64,000 nucleotides of DNA from Pseudomonas brassicacearum subsp. neoaurantiaca (GTDB lineage: Bacteria; Pseudomonadota; Gammaproteobacteria; Pseudomonadales; Pseudomonadaceae). Shown here one piece after another: positions 49,782 through 58,223 of this stretch. The translations under genes and the position numbers were made by a program. Each line of letters starts with the position of its first letter. Position 1 is the first letter of the stretch. A model generated the notes under the pieces. It had not been told where the DNA came from, searched no databases, and saw only the letters and a program-made list of their open reading frames with translations. Location: assembly GCF_013608025.1 (NCBI RefSeq), contig NZ_VDLV01000033.1, positions 124,001 to 188,000 of the forward strand, read 5' to 3'.

Positions 49782-50294
49782 ATGCCCACCCTTATCGAAA
49801 AACCCTCGCAGATGTTCTTCGCCATCGCCCAGACACTGCGCGCCATTTATCCCGCCTTGAAAGTCGGCAGTCCCCGAGAGTTCGACGGCACTGACGACCA
49901 ACCTTGGGTGCTTATCGCCATTGAGCGCGATGCCCCCGGCCACCGTTCCAACAACGGGCGTATCGCCCATGTATTGACGGTGTCACTGCAAGTGGTCATG
50001 GCCGTTCCGGGATGGGACGCCTGCGACTTGGCCGCTGAGCTGAAACACCTGGTCATGGATAACCGCTGGGGGCTGTCCGGCGATCAATGCGATCTGCCCA
50101 CAGAGATCGATGGCCTCCCATCCGCATTCATCAACCCGACACGGCAATACACCGCCTGGACCCTTTCCTTCAGCCAAACCCTGTACCTCGGTCCGACGCT
50201 GTTGGATGACCCGCTGGGCATCCCGAAGTTTGCCCGCACCTGGGAAGTGTCGAATATCGACGACCCGGACCAATACACCTCACTTGAGGGCTGA
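49782..50294 (+). CDS. Tail protein upstream of baseplate V (tailocin)
   Basis: A 170-residue protein (MPTLIEKPSQMFFAIAQTLR, TAWTLSFSQTLYLG). Collinear with 26287-26811 in the prophage; probably a tail terminator/completion protein. AAGGAGG precedes the ATG. Confidence 0.68.
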   Translation: MPTLIEKPSQMFFAIAQTLRAIYPALKVGSPREFDGTDDQPWVLIAIERDAPGHRSNNGRIAHVLTVSLQVVMAVPGWDACDLAAELKHLVMDNRWGLSGDQCDLPTEIDGLPSAFINPTRQYTAWTLSFSQTLYLGPTLLDDPLGIPKFARTWEVSNIDDPDQYTSLEG

Positions 50295-50297
50295 GCC

Positions 50298-50909
50298 ATG
50301 TTCGATGCGCTGTTACGGATGCATCTGGGGCCGATCATCGAGCGTCTGGCGCAAATGGAAACCGAGCTGGACGACCTGCATCGGCGCGCGGAGAGTTTCT
50401 GCCGCATCGGTGTTTGCCAGGAAGTCGACGCGGCCAGCAATACCTGCAAAGTCAGCCATGGCGGGCTGCTGACGCCGGCGATCCGTTTCTTCAACCCGAG
50501 CGCCGGCGCCCAGAGCGAGTCGCGGATTCCGTCCGTGGGCGAGCAGTGCCTGCTGCTGAACCATGGTGGCGGCGACGGCGGCGGGCAAGCGGTGGCCTTG
50601 TTCGGCCTCAATGGCGGTCAGTTTCCGCCCGTCTCGACCCAGGCTTCGCTGACGCGTCGCCTCTATCAGGACGGCACGGAAAACGGCTACGACCACGCCA
50701 GCCATGTCCTGCATTGGGTGAACGGCCCGGCGACGTTCAGCGGTTCCCGTGAATCGCTCCAGTTGAGCATTGGCCCATCGAGTCTGGTGATGACGCCGCA
50801 ATCCATCGAACTAAAGCTGGGCGCCGTTGGCATGCGAATCGACGCGGCTGGGGTGCATTTCAGCGGCCCGGTGGTGGATCACCAGGGACGCGTCATCAGT
50901 ACCGCATAA
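50298..50909 (+). CDS. Baseplate assembly protein V / spike (tailocin)
   Basis: A 203-residue gpV: N-terminal helix, OB-like domain (FCRIGVCQEVDAASNTCKV), then a beta-helical C-terminus (SLVMTPQSIELKLGAVGMRI). It lacks the HxH tip seen in the prophage V. Confidence 0.88.
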   Translation: MFDALLRMHLGPIIERLAQMETELDDLHRRAESFCRIGVCQEVDAASNTCKVSHGGLLTPAIRFFNPSAGAQSESRIPSVGEQCLLLNHGGGDGGGQAVALFGLNGGQFPPVSTQASLTRRLYQDGTENGYDHASHVLHWVNGPATFSGSRESLQLSIGPSSLVMTPQSIELKLGAVGMRIDAAGVHFSGPVVDHQGRVISTA

Positions 50910-50920
50910 GAGATTTCCTC

Positions 50921-51253
50921 ATGATTGGAATCGATCGAAATACCGGCGCCACGGTGGACGACTGGCTGCAGTTCGTACAGCGCGCCACCCGTGCCTTGAC
51001 CACGCCGCTGGGCACTCGCCAGAAACGCCCTTTATATGGCTGCGCATTGACCGAGTTGCTCGGACAGAACCTCGGCGACGACCTGCTGATCCTCGCCCAG
51101 AGCCACGCGGCCCAAGCGTTCTACAACCCCCACAACGGCATCGATGACTTCAACCCTGAGGTCATCGTCGCCAGCCGGCACGGTGCCGGATTGCTGCTGC
51201 GTTTCGCCGGCACCTGGAAAAACCGCAAACAGACTTTCGAGGTGGTGACATGA
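50921..51253 (+). CDS. Baseplate protein W / gp25-like (tailocin)
   Basis: A 110-residue wedge protein starting MIGIDRNTGATVDDWLQF with TPLGTRQKRPLYGC. Overlaps J by four bases. Confidence 0.88.
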   Translation: MIGIDRNTGATVDDWLQFVQRATRALTTPLGTRQKRPLYGCALTELLGQNLGDDLLILAQSHAAQAFYNPHNGIDDFNPEVIVASRHGAGLLLRFAGTWKNRKQTFEVVT

Positions 51254-52245
51254 GCATGTTGATACCCGGCCAGAACCAACTGGCCGAACCGGCCATCGTC
51301 ACCGTCGAAGCGTTCGAGGACTTGCTCGCAGAGTTCAAGACCTTTGTGGTCGAGTACGTCGCCGCACGCTCTCCCGCAAGTGCCACCAAGTTGGTGGACA
51401 GCCTGGAAAACGAAAGCGAATTGCTGACCCTGGCCCTCGAGGCGTTCTGTGTCCGGCTGCAAACCCACGAACGCAAATACAACGCTCGTATCAAGCAGAT
51501 GCTGGCGTGGTGGGCCACCGGCACCAACCTCGACGCACGCCTCGCGGACATGGGCCTTGAGCGCCAGTTGCTCGACCCGGGTGACCCTGCGGCATTCCCG
51601 CCCGTTCCCCCGGTCTACGAGAGCGATGACGATGCACGGTTGCGCTACTACTTGGCGCCCCACGCCCCGGCGGCTGGCTCGCGCATGCAGTATCGGCGGG
51701 AGATTTTTACCTTGGGGCAACGTCCTGTGGTGAAGGTCGAAAATGCCTCGGCGGGTGTGGTGACGGTCACCTACACCTTCGCCCCGGACAGCTACGCCGC
51801 CCGGATCAAGGACGGCAACGGACGCCGTACCGCACCCGGCGAAGTCACGGTCACGGTGTTGTCCCGCGACGGCGATGGCACGCCGTCCGAAGCGTTGCTC
51901 GACGGCGTCCGTGAGCACTTCGCCCGGCCGGATGTACGGCCGGAGACGGACTTGGTCATCGTGCAGGGCGCGCAAATCAAACCTTACAAAATCCGCGTCG
52001 TGGCGAAGATCAATCCCGGGCCTGACTCGGGCCTGACCAAAGCTGCCGCACAGCAACAATTGCAGGAATACGCCGAGGCCTGCCATCGCCTGGAAGGGCG
52101 AGTGGACCCGAGCTGGATCGACTACACACTGCACAGCGCTGGCGCGGTTCAGCTGCAGATTCTCGAACCGCTGGCACCGATTGTGACGACGGCTTTCCAG
52201 GCGCCGTACTGCACGGGCGTCGAGGTCGAGGTGGACACGTTATGA
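51250..52245 (+). CDS. Baseplate protein J (tailocin)
   Basis: A 331-residue Baseplate_J protein (QRPVVKVENASAGVVTVTYT, EVTVTVLSRDGDGTPSEALL). Overlaps the I gene by ATGA. Confidence 0.9.
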   Translation: MSMLIPGQNQLAEPAIVTVEAFEDLLAEFKTFVVEYVAARSPASATKLVDSLENESELLTLALEAFCVRLQTHERKYNARIKQMLAWWATGTNLDARLADMGLERQLLDPGDPAAFPPVPPVYESDDDARLRYYLAPHAPAAGSRMQYRREIFTLGQRPVVKVENASAGVVTVTYTFAPDSYAARIKDGNGRRTAPGEVTVTVLSRDGDGTPSEALLDGVREHFARPDVRPETDLVIVQGAQIKPYKIRVVAKINPGPDSGLTKAAAQQQLQEYAEACHRLEGRVDPSWIDYTLHSAGAVQLQILEPLAPIVTTAFQAPYCTGVEVEVDTL

Positions 52246-52877
52246 GTGACGACACATCTCGCCCGAGCTTGCTGCCGGTCAACAGTTCACCGCTGGAGCG
52301 GGCGCTGGATCTTGGGTTTGCCCGGTTGCTTGGGCGCATCGATCCGCCGTTTCCGGAGTTGATGAATCCGCAGGAAACACCTTTGGCATTCCTGCCGTAT
52401 CTGGCGGCGGATCGTGGGGTCAGTGAGTGGAGTTCCGAGGCGGTCGAGGCGGAGAAACGCCTGACGGTAGAACTCGCTTGGCCTACCGCGCGACAAGCCG
52501 GGACGCGAACGGCGCTGGAAAACGCCGCCAAGGGTTTGCAACTGAGACCGGAGATCCGGGCCTGGTACGAGCAAACGCCACCTGGCCCGCCCTACAGCTT
52601 TTCCGTCAGGGCATTCACTGAGCAGCCCTACAGCGAAACCATCGACGCGCGTCTCGATCGTCGCTTGGCCGACGCAAAAAGCGAGCGCGACATCTTGACG
52701 GTTTCCGTCGGCTTGAGTGCCTTCGGCCGTCACGTCATCGGCGCCGCCACGCTGTGCGGCGAGTTGACCACGGTTTATCCGATCGTCATCGAAGGCCTCG
52801 AAGCTTCGGGCCAGGCCTTCTTGGCCGCCGCGCTCTACACCGTCGAAACCTCCACTATTTATCCACAGGGGTCCTAA
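52242..52877 (+). CDS. Tail protein I (tailocin)
   Basis: A 211-residue gpI (LPVNSSPLERALDLGFARLL, PQETPLAFLPYLAADRGVSE). Attaches the fibres to the baseplate. Confidence 0.88.
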   Translation: MSDDTSRPSLLPVNSSPLERALDLGFARLLGRIDPPFPELMNPQETPLAFLPYLAADRGVSEWSSEAVEAEKRLTVELAWPTARQAGTRTALENAAKGLQLRPEIRAWYEQTPPGPPYSFSVRAFTEQPYSETIDARLDRRLADAKSERDILTVSVGLSAFGRHVIGAATLCGELTTVYPIVIEGLEASGQAFLAAALYTVETSTIYPQGS

Positions 52878-54989
52878 ATGGCCGATTACTACACCCTGCT
52901 CACCGATGCGGGGATCGCCTACGAAACCGCCTGCAAGGCGGCGGGCACACCGATCAAGCTGTCACAGATATCCGTCGGTGACGGCGGCGGCACCGTCTAC
53001 AACCCGGCGGCCACCGCTACCGCACTCAAGCGCGAAGTCTGGCGCGGGCCGCTGAATGCGCTGTTCCAGGATGAGAAGAATCCGAGTTGGTTGCTGGCCG
53101 AAGTCACCATCCCGTCCGAGGTGGGCGGCTGGTATGTGCGTGAAGCCGGGATTTGGACCGATACCGGGATTCTGTATGCGATTGTCAAATATCCGGAGTC
53201 GTTCAAGCCGGTGTTGGCGACGTCCGGTTCGGGGAAAGAGTTTTATATTCGGTCGATATTCGAGACGAGTAATGCCGAGCTGGTGACGTTGTTGATTGAC
53301 GATACGGTGGTCAAGGCGACGCGGGCTTGGGTTGCAAGCTACGTCGCTGATGAGTTGGCCAAGCTCGACAGGAAACAGTCTGTACGGGTGGCCACGACGG
53401 CAAACATCGTGCTGAACGGCGCGCAGACAGTCGACGGTGTTGCCGTGGTGGCTGGGGATCGTGTGCTTGTTAAATCCCAGACGTTGGCGAAAGACAACGG
53501 GATCTATGTGGCTGCGAACGGCGCTTGGGGTCGGACAAAGGATGCCGATGCGAGTGCCGAAGTGACTTCGGGGTTGATTGTCTCGGTGGAGGAGGGGACG
53601 ACGCTTGGTAACACGATCTGGCAGTTGATTACCGATGGGGTGATTGTACTGGGCACCACGGCGTTGGCGTTTCAGAACATCACGCAAGGGTTTGCGCCGC
53701 TAAATTCGCCGGTGCTGCTGGGCGTTCCGACAGCACCGACAGTGTTGGGGACCGACAACAGCACCAAAATTGCTACATCTGCTGCCGTACGCGCCATCAT
53801 GGCTCAATTTGGCTTGGGTTCTTCCGCATTTAACTATACGGGGAGCATCGACGACATCGCGCTAACTGGCGTTTACATGATTTCCAGTGCCTCCACGGGT
53901 ACCAAACCGGTGATGGAAGGAACCGCGGCGGTTATCCCAAACGGGACGATTTTCCATATGGAGCGTGGGAGTTCCAACATGGCGACCCAGTGGTGGGACT
54001 CTCTCGTGAGTAACTCCGTTACGATTGGTTGTATGCGTACGCGCAATTCTGCCGGTGTCTGGACGCCCTGGGAGCATGTGACTTCGGTTGAACGGGTTCG
54101 GACTGTTCTGGACACATACGGACTTGGCCCGGATGCCGCAAGAATCCCCCTGATTACCGACTTTTCGGCAGACATAAAGCCAGGGCTCTATCGGGCATTT
54201 ACGCTGGGGCACCCTGAAGCATCTATCGGAGGGCCGCCAGAAACGAGCGACATTGGCGGTACGTCCATGACGGTGCTGGTTGGCGGTGGCTATCTCACAC
54301 CCAGCTATAAGACTTTTCTGGCGATCGTCAACCTCAATGCTAACTCTCCAACGCGGGCTTATATCGGTCACAAAGTCACTGCTGGTGAGCCACCGATTTG
54401 GAATGAAATCGCGCAAAGCGTCCATCTGCCCTATCGCGCAAAAGTTTACTACAAGGCAGCCGGCGTCTATCAATGGACGGTTCCCGCAAATGTCTGGAAG
54501 GTTTACGTGGAGGTTCGCGGTGGTGGCGGAAGCGGCGCCTACGGGGCGTTAGAGACCGGTGCCGGTGGTGGCGGCGCCGGTGGCATCAGCAAGCGACTTG
54601 TCTCTGTTACGCCTGGCTCAAAAGTCACGGTGACTGTGGGGGCTGGAGGCGCTTACGTAACAGTTGCCAACACGGTAGGCAATCCGGGCGGGTCTTCTTC
54701 CTTCGGTGCACATTGCTCGGCGACAGGCGGCGCAGGGGGACTGGTAATTGGCGGTGCCGGTGCTGGTTACGGCTCTGGCGGCGACTTCAACGGTACGCTC
54801 GGTGCTGGAAATCCACCGGTGCGTAATGCGGCCTCTAATGGCGCGATTGGCGGTGCTGGAGGGGGTGGAGAGAGTATTTTCGCCGCAGTTGATACCACCA
54901 CGCTGATGCAGCCAGGTATGGGAGGGGGCGGCCGCATCGGGACTCGATCTCAGGCCGGTGCCGATGGCTGTGTGCTCATCACCTATTAA
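52878..54989 (+). CDS. Tailocin tail fibre with glycine-rich tip
   Basis: A 703-residue receptor-binding fibre. The N-terminus (LLTDAGIAYETACKAAGTPI, GGWYVREAGIWTDTGILYAI) is the gpH-type baseplate anchor; residues 165-275 (TVDGVAVVAGDRVLVKSQTL) match the prophage fibre. Residues 320-530 are less GC-rich, with a different style. The end is a glycine-rich domain (EVRGGGGSGAYGALETGAGG, GGAGGLVIGGAGAGYGSGG) of the type used as exchangeable tips in some phage adhesins. It should set the killing spectrum. Confidence 0.88.
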   Translation: MADYYTLLTDAGIAYETACKAAGTPIKLSQISVGDGGGTVYNPAATATALKREVWRGPLNALFQDEKNPSWLLAEVTIPSEVGGWYVREAGIWTDTGILYAIVKYPESFKPVLATSGSGKEFYIRSIFETSNAELVTLLIDDTVVKATRAWVASYVADELAKLDRKQSVRVATTANIVLNGAQTVDGVAVVAGDRVLVKSQTLAKDNGIYVAANGAWGRTKDADASAEVTSGLIVSVEEGTTLGNTIWQLITDGVIVLGTTALAFQNITQGFAPLNSPVLLGVPTAPTVLGTDNSTKIATSAAVRAIMAQFGLGSSAFNYTGSIDDIALTGVYMISSASTGTKPVMEGTAAVIPNGTIFHMERGSSNMATQWWDSLVSNSVTIGCMRTRNSAGVWTPWEHVTSVERVRTVLDTYGLGPDAARIPLITDFSADIKPGLYRAFTLGHPEASIGGPPETSDIGGTSMTVLVGGGYLTPSYKTFLAIVNLNANSPTRAYIGHKVTAGEPPIWNEIAQSVHLPYRAKVYYKAAGVYQWTVPANVWKVYVEVRGGGGSGAYGALETGAGGGGAGGISKRLVSVTPGSKVTVTVGAGGAYVTVANTVGNPGGSSSFGAHCSATGGAGGLVIGGAGAGYGSGGDFNGTLGAGNPPVRNAASNGAIGGAGGGGESIFAAVDTTTLMQPGMGGGGRIGTRSQAGADGCVLITY

Positions 54990-54999
54990 GGAGAACTGT

Positions 55000-55401
55000 A
55001 TGTTTTGGGCAAGAATTGAAAGCGGGTCGGTGGTCGAAACGACCGATTGTGACCCCTCTGAACGTTTCCACTCGGATCTATTGTGGCAAGCCTGCCCATC
55101 CGACGTGCGACCGGGTTGGGCCATCCTCGACGGGGAATTTTTCCCTCCTCCAGTGCAAACCTCTGAGCAAGCCGAGGTCGAACGGGTATGGCGCAGTTTT
55201 GAGTTGGTGACCACCGAATGGTTGGTAACACGCCACCGTGACGAACTAGATTTAGGCCTGGTCCCTACGCTGACCGCGAAGCAATTCCCTGAACTGCTTT
55301 CCTATCGCCAAGCGCTTCGGGATTGGCCGCAAACATCGGCTTTCCCCAGCGCTGAGTTTCGGCCCATCGCACCACTCTGGATAGCTGAACAATCCCAATA
55401 A
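55000..55401 (+). CDS. Tail fibre assembly chaperone (tailocin)
   Basis: A 133-residue protein with the C-terminal segment LTAKQFPELLSYRQALRDWP shared with the prophage gene at 31311-31748. AAGGAGA precedes ATG 55000. Confidence 0.8.
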   Translation: MFWARIESGSVVETTDCDPSERFHSDLLWQACPSDVRPGWAILDGEFFPPPVQTSEQAEVERVWRSFELVTTEWLVTRHRDELDLGLVPTLTAKQFPELLSYRQALRDWPQTSAFPSAEFRPIAPLWIAEQSQ

Positions 55402-55475
55402 ACGCCCCGCACCGACGGGGCGTTTTCTTATCCATCCAAAACCCAACAGCCCCTTCCTTAAAAAGGGGCTTTTTC
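55402..55475 (+). terminator. Two tandem hairpins before sheath region (tailocin)
   Basis: ACGCCCCG-CACCGA-CGGGGCGT followed by TTTCTT (identical to that at 31749), then AGCCCCTTCCTTAAAAAGGGGCT followed by TTTTTC. They separate the fibre genes from the highly needed sheath and tube genes. Confidence 0.75.
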
Positions 55476-55493
55476 ATTTCCGGAGAAACCCAA

Positions 55494-55703
55494 ATGGCAC
55501 CACGCCAAACCTACACCGTCCTCCTCCCATTTCCCTCCGGAGGCGGGCACTGGTCCCGCGCCGGCCAGGAGCTCGACCTGCTCGACGTCGAGGCCAGCGC
55601 CTTGCACAGCGCCGGTCGCCTGGAACTGAAAAAAACCGAAGCCGTCGATCCGGCTCCTGCATCCACCCCGGCCAAAAAGGCCACCACCAAAAAGGCTGAA
55701 TAA
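55494..55703 (+). CDS. Small protein before sheath (DUF2635-like)
   Basis: A 69-residue protein (MAPRQTYTVLLPFPSGGGHW) with a Lys/Ala-rich tail (TPAKKATTKKAE). Its place just before the sheath and its PFPSGGGHW part recall the DUF2635 proteins of Mu-like phages. Role unknown. Confidence 0.6.
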   Translation: MAPRQTYTVLLPFPSGGGHWSRAGQELDLLDVEASALHSAGRLELKKTEAVDPAPASTPAKKATTKKAE

Positions 55704-55705
55704 CC

Positions 55706-56872
55706 ATGGCTGAGGTTTTGAACTTCGAGCACAACGGCATCACCGTCAATGCCACTGAATCTCCCGAGGCCGTGGGTGGCCTGGGGGACAACGTCATCGG
55801 TCTGGTCGGCACCGCGCCGAATGCCAATCCGTTGATTCCGAAAAATACTCCGTTCCGCATCAACAGCTTCACCACCCAGGCCCAACTGGACCCGACCGGT
55901 GCCGAAGCGGGGACGTTGTTCCATGCGGTCTACCAGATCCTCAAAGTGGTCAAGGTGCCGGTGTACGTGGTCATCGTCGAAGAGGGCGCGACACTGGCCG
56001 ATACGCAGAACAATGTGATCGGCGGCATCGAGGCGCAGACCGGGCGCAAGTTGGGCCTGGCGGCGTTGAGTGGCGTTGCTGAAGACCTGACCATCATCGG
56101 CGCGCCGGGCTTCACCGGCACCAAGGCTGTGGCCGGCGAATTCGCTTCGTTCGGCAAGCGCATCAAGGCCCGTGTGGTGCTCGATGGCAAGGACGCCTCG
56201 GTCGCTGATCAAGTGACCTACAGCCAGGAACTGGGCGGCGCCGACCTCGGTTTCGACCGTTGCCTGGTGGTGCACAACATGCCGGCGGTGTATTCCAAGG
56301 CCGCGAAGAAAAACGTCTTCCTGGCCCCGTCGAGCCTGGCCATCGCCGCGCTTGCCAAGGTCAAGCAGTGGGAGAGCCCGGGCAACCAGGTGACCTACGC
56401 CGAGGACGTCTCGCGCACCGTCGAATACAACATCCTCGACACCTCCACCGAAGGCGATCTGCTCAACCGCTACGGCGTCAGCTACTACGCCCGCACCATC
56501 CTCGGCGGCTTCTCGTTGCTGGGCAACCGTTCCATCACCGGCAAATTCATCAGCTACGTCGGCCTGGAAGACGCCATCAGCCGCAAGCTGGTGAAGGCCG
56601 GCCAGAAAGCCATGGCCAAGAACCTGACCAAGTCGTTCATGGACCAGGAGGTCAAGCGCATCAACGACTGGCTGCAAACCCTGGTCGCCGACGAAACCAT
56701 TCCTGGCGGCAGCGTATACCTGCACCCGGAACTGAACAGCGTCGAGAAGTACAAGAACGGCACTTGGTACGTGGTCATCGACTACGGCCGCTACGCGCCG
56801 AACGAACACATGATTTATCAACTCAATGCCCGCGATGAAATCATCGAGCAGTTCCTGGAGGACGTTCTCTAA
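55706..56872 (+). CDS. Tail sheath (tailocin)
   Basis: A 388-residue sheath (LNFEHNGITVNATESPEAVG, GSVYLHPELNSVEKYKNGTW). It is a different sequence from the prophage sheath in spite of the same fold and place. Contraction drives the tube into the target cell. TAATG overlap with the tube. Confidence 0.92.
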   Translation: MAEVLNFEHNGITVNATESPEAVGGLGDNVIGLVGTAPNANPLIPKNTPFRINSFTTQAQLDPTGAEAGTLFHAVYQILKVVKVPVYVVIVEEGATLADTQNNVIGGIEAQTGRKLGLAALSGVAEDLTIIGAPGFTGTKAVAGEFASFGKRIKARVVLDGKDASVADQVTYSQELGGADLGFDRCLVVHNMPAVYSKAAKKNVFLAPSSLAIAALAKVKQWESPGNQVTYAEDVSRTVEYNILDTSTEGDLLNRYGVSYYARTILGGFSLLGNRSITGKFISYVGLEDAISRKLVKAGQKAMAKNLTKSFMDQEVKRINDWLQTLVADETIPGGSVYLHPELNSVEKYKNGTWYVVIDYGRYAPNEHMIYQLNARDEIIEQFLEDVL

Positions 56873-57378
56873 TGTTTACCAACCGCGTAAGACAGGCCAT
56901 CGCGGCCACCCTGCAAGGCCTGCCGTTGTCGGCGACCGTGGAAGATTTCACCCCGCCGAAGATCGAATTCGAAATGGAAGAGATGCGTGGCGGCCGTTTC
57001 ATTGGCGAGGAAATGGCCAAGGGCGGCAAGGTGCTGACGGCCAAGCTGACGCTGCAAGGCCTCGGCCCGGAAGTCATGTTGGCGCTGGGCGTGAGCGTGG
57101 GCGACGACATTTTGCTCAACGTGCGTGAAGCCGGTCAGGACCAGGACGGCAACACCTGGTTCACCTATCACACGGTGGGTGGCAAGTTGAAATCCCTTGA
57201 GGAAACCACGCTGAAAATGGGCGAGAAGCCCAAGACCATCCTCGACCTGTCCTGCCGCACCTACAACCGCCTGGAGAACGGCGTGCCGGTGATCGACATC
57301 GACGTGCGCACCCAGAAGTTCGTGCTCAACGGCGTAGACATTCTTGGCGATGCACGCCGTGCGGTGTTGCTGCCTTAA
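56872..57378 (+). CDS. Tail tube protein (tailocin)
   Basis: A 168-residue P2 FII-type tube protein (VEDFTPPKIEFEMEEMRGGR, PVIDIDVRTQKFVLNG). Confidence 0.9.
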   Translation: MFTNRVRQAIAATLQGLPLSATVEDFTPPKIEFEMEEMRGGRFIGEEMAKGGKVLTAKLTLQGLGPEVMLALGVSVGDDILLNVREAGQDQDGNTWFTYHTVGGKLKSLEETTLKMGEKPKTILDLSCRTYNRLENGVPVIDIDVRTQKFVLNGVDILGDARRAVLLP

Positions 57379-57405
57379 ACCTTTGCCAGCCGGCAAATGC
57401 AGTCC

Positions 57406-57498
57406 TTGTGGGAGCGAGCTTGCTCGCGATGGCGGAGTATCAGTCGACATCAATAGTGATTGTCAGACCGTTATCGCGAGCAAGCTCGCTCCTACAGG
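57406..57498. repeat. REP doublet (REPIN) 3 inside tailocin operon
   Basis: TTGTGGGAGCGAGCTTGCTC and its inverted partner (TCGCGAGCAAGCTCGCTCCT) lie between tube and chaperone genes on the operon transcript. The hairpins could act as an mRNA end-stabiliser for the abundant upstream sheath and tube messages. Confidence 0.85.
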
Positions 57499-57528
57499 AT
57501 TTCCATTGATTCACAAGGAATTGATTCC

Positions 57529-58095
57529 ATGTCCTGGACCCCACCTATACATGAGCTGTTGTCGCCGATCACCGCTGACGACGGCTCGCAGATCGAGCAG
57601 CTCCCACTCAAGCCGCTGCATTACGCCGCGCAAAAAGACGCCCTGGCCCGCGCTGGCGATGACGAAGACGATCAGTTCTTCGAGTTGGCCAAACTGGCCA
57701 CCGGCCTATCGGCCAAGGAGCTGGACCAGCTCAAGCGCCCGGACTACGTGAGCATTGCGCAATACGTGCACGAAATGTCCACGCGCCCGGCGTCGTACTT
57801 TTTGGATGATCCACAGGTCGATCCCGACCAGATGCAACTGCTGCAACCGCTCGACGTCGCGGGCCGCAGCCTGACCTCGTTGACCCTGGAAATGCCAGTG
57901 CTGCGTGCCACCAAGGCGATGAAAAAACTGAAGACGGCCAAGGAACGCGCCGAGTTCATCACCGCCCATTGCACCGGCTTGATGATTCCCGACCTCGATC
58001 GGCTGACTGTGCCCGACTGGACCCAGTTGCAGGTACGCATCGATGATTTTTTAAACAAACCGGCGGACTTCTTTCGGAGCGCGACATCGAAGTGA
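57529..58095 (+). CDS. Tail assembly chaperone (tailocin)
   Basis: A 188-residue protein (MSWTPPIHELLSPITADDGS, LKPLHYAAQKDALAR) of the phage tail assembly chaperone type. Start 57529 follows AAGGAA. Its end overlaps the next short frame. Confidence 0.75.
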   Translation: MSWTPPIHELLSPITADDGSQIEQLPLKPLHYAAQKDALARAGDDEDDQFFELAKLATGLSAKELDQLKRPDYVSIAQYVHEMSTRPASYFLDDPQVDPDQMQLLQPLDVAGRSLTSLTLEMPVLRATKAMKKLKTAKERAEFITAHCTGLMIPDLDRLTVPDWTQLQVRIDDFLNKPADFFRSATSK

Positions 58096-58217
58096 TCCTC
58101 GATGTGGTGCCGCTCATTTACTCGGTAAGTGAGGCGGAAATCCTGGAGTGGGACGCCGGCAAGGCCTTGCGCCGATACGACATCGCGATCACTCGCCTTG
58201 GCATGAAACAGGAGTAG
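58092..58217 (+). CDS. Short E'-like frame after chaperone (tailocin)
   Basis: A 41-residue frame from GTG 58092 (VILDVVPLIYSVSEAEILEW) ending GMKQE, overlapping the chaperone stop by four bases (GTGA) in the -1 frame. Either a coupled small protein or a -1 frameshift extension. Confidence 0.6.
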   Translation: MILDVVPLIYSVSEAEILEWDAGKALRRYDIAITRLGMKQE

Positions 58218-58223
58218 AGCGGG

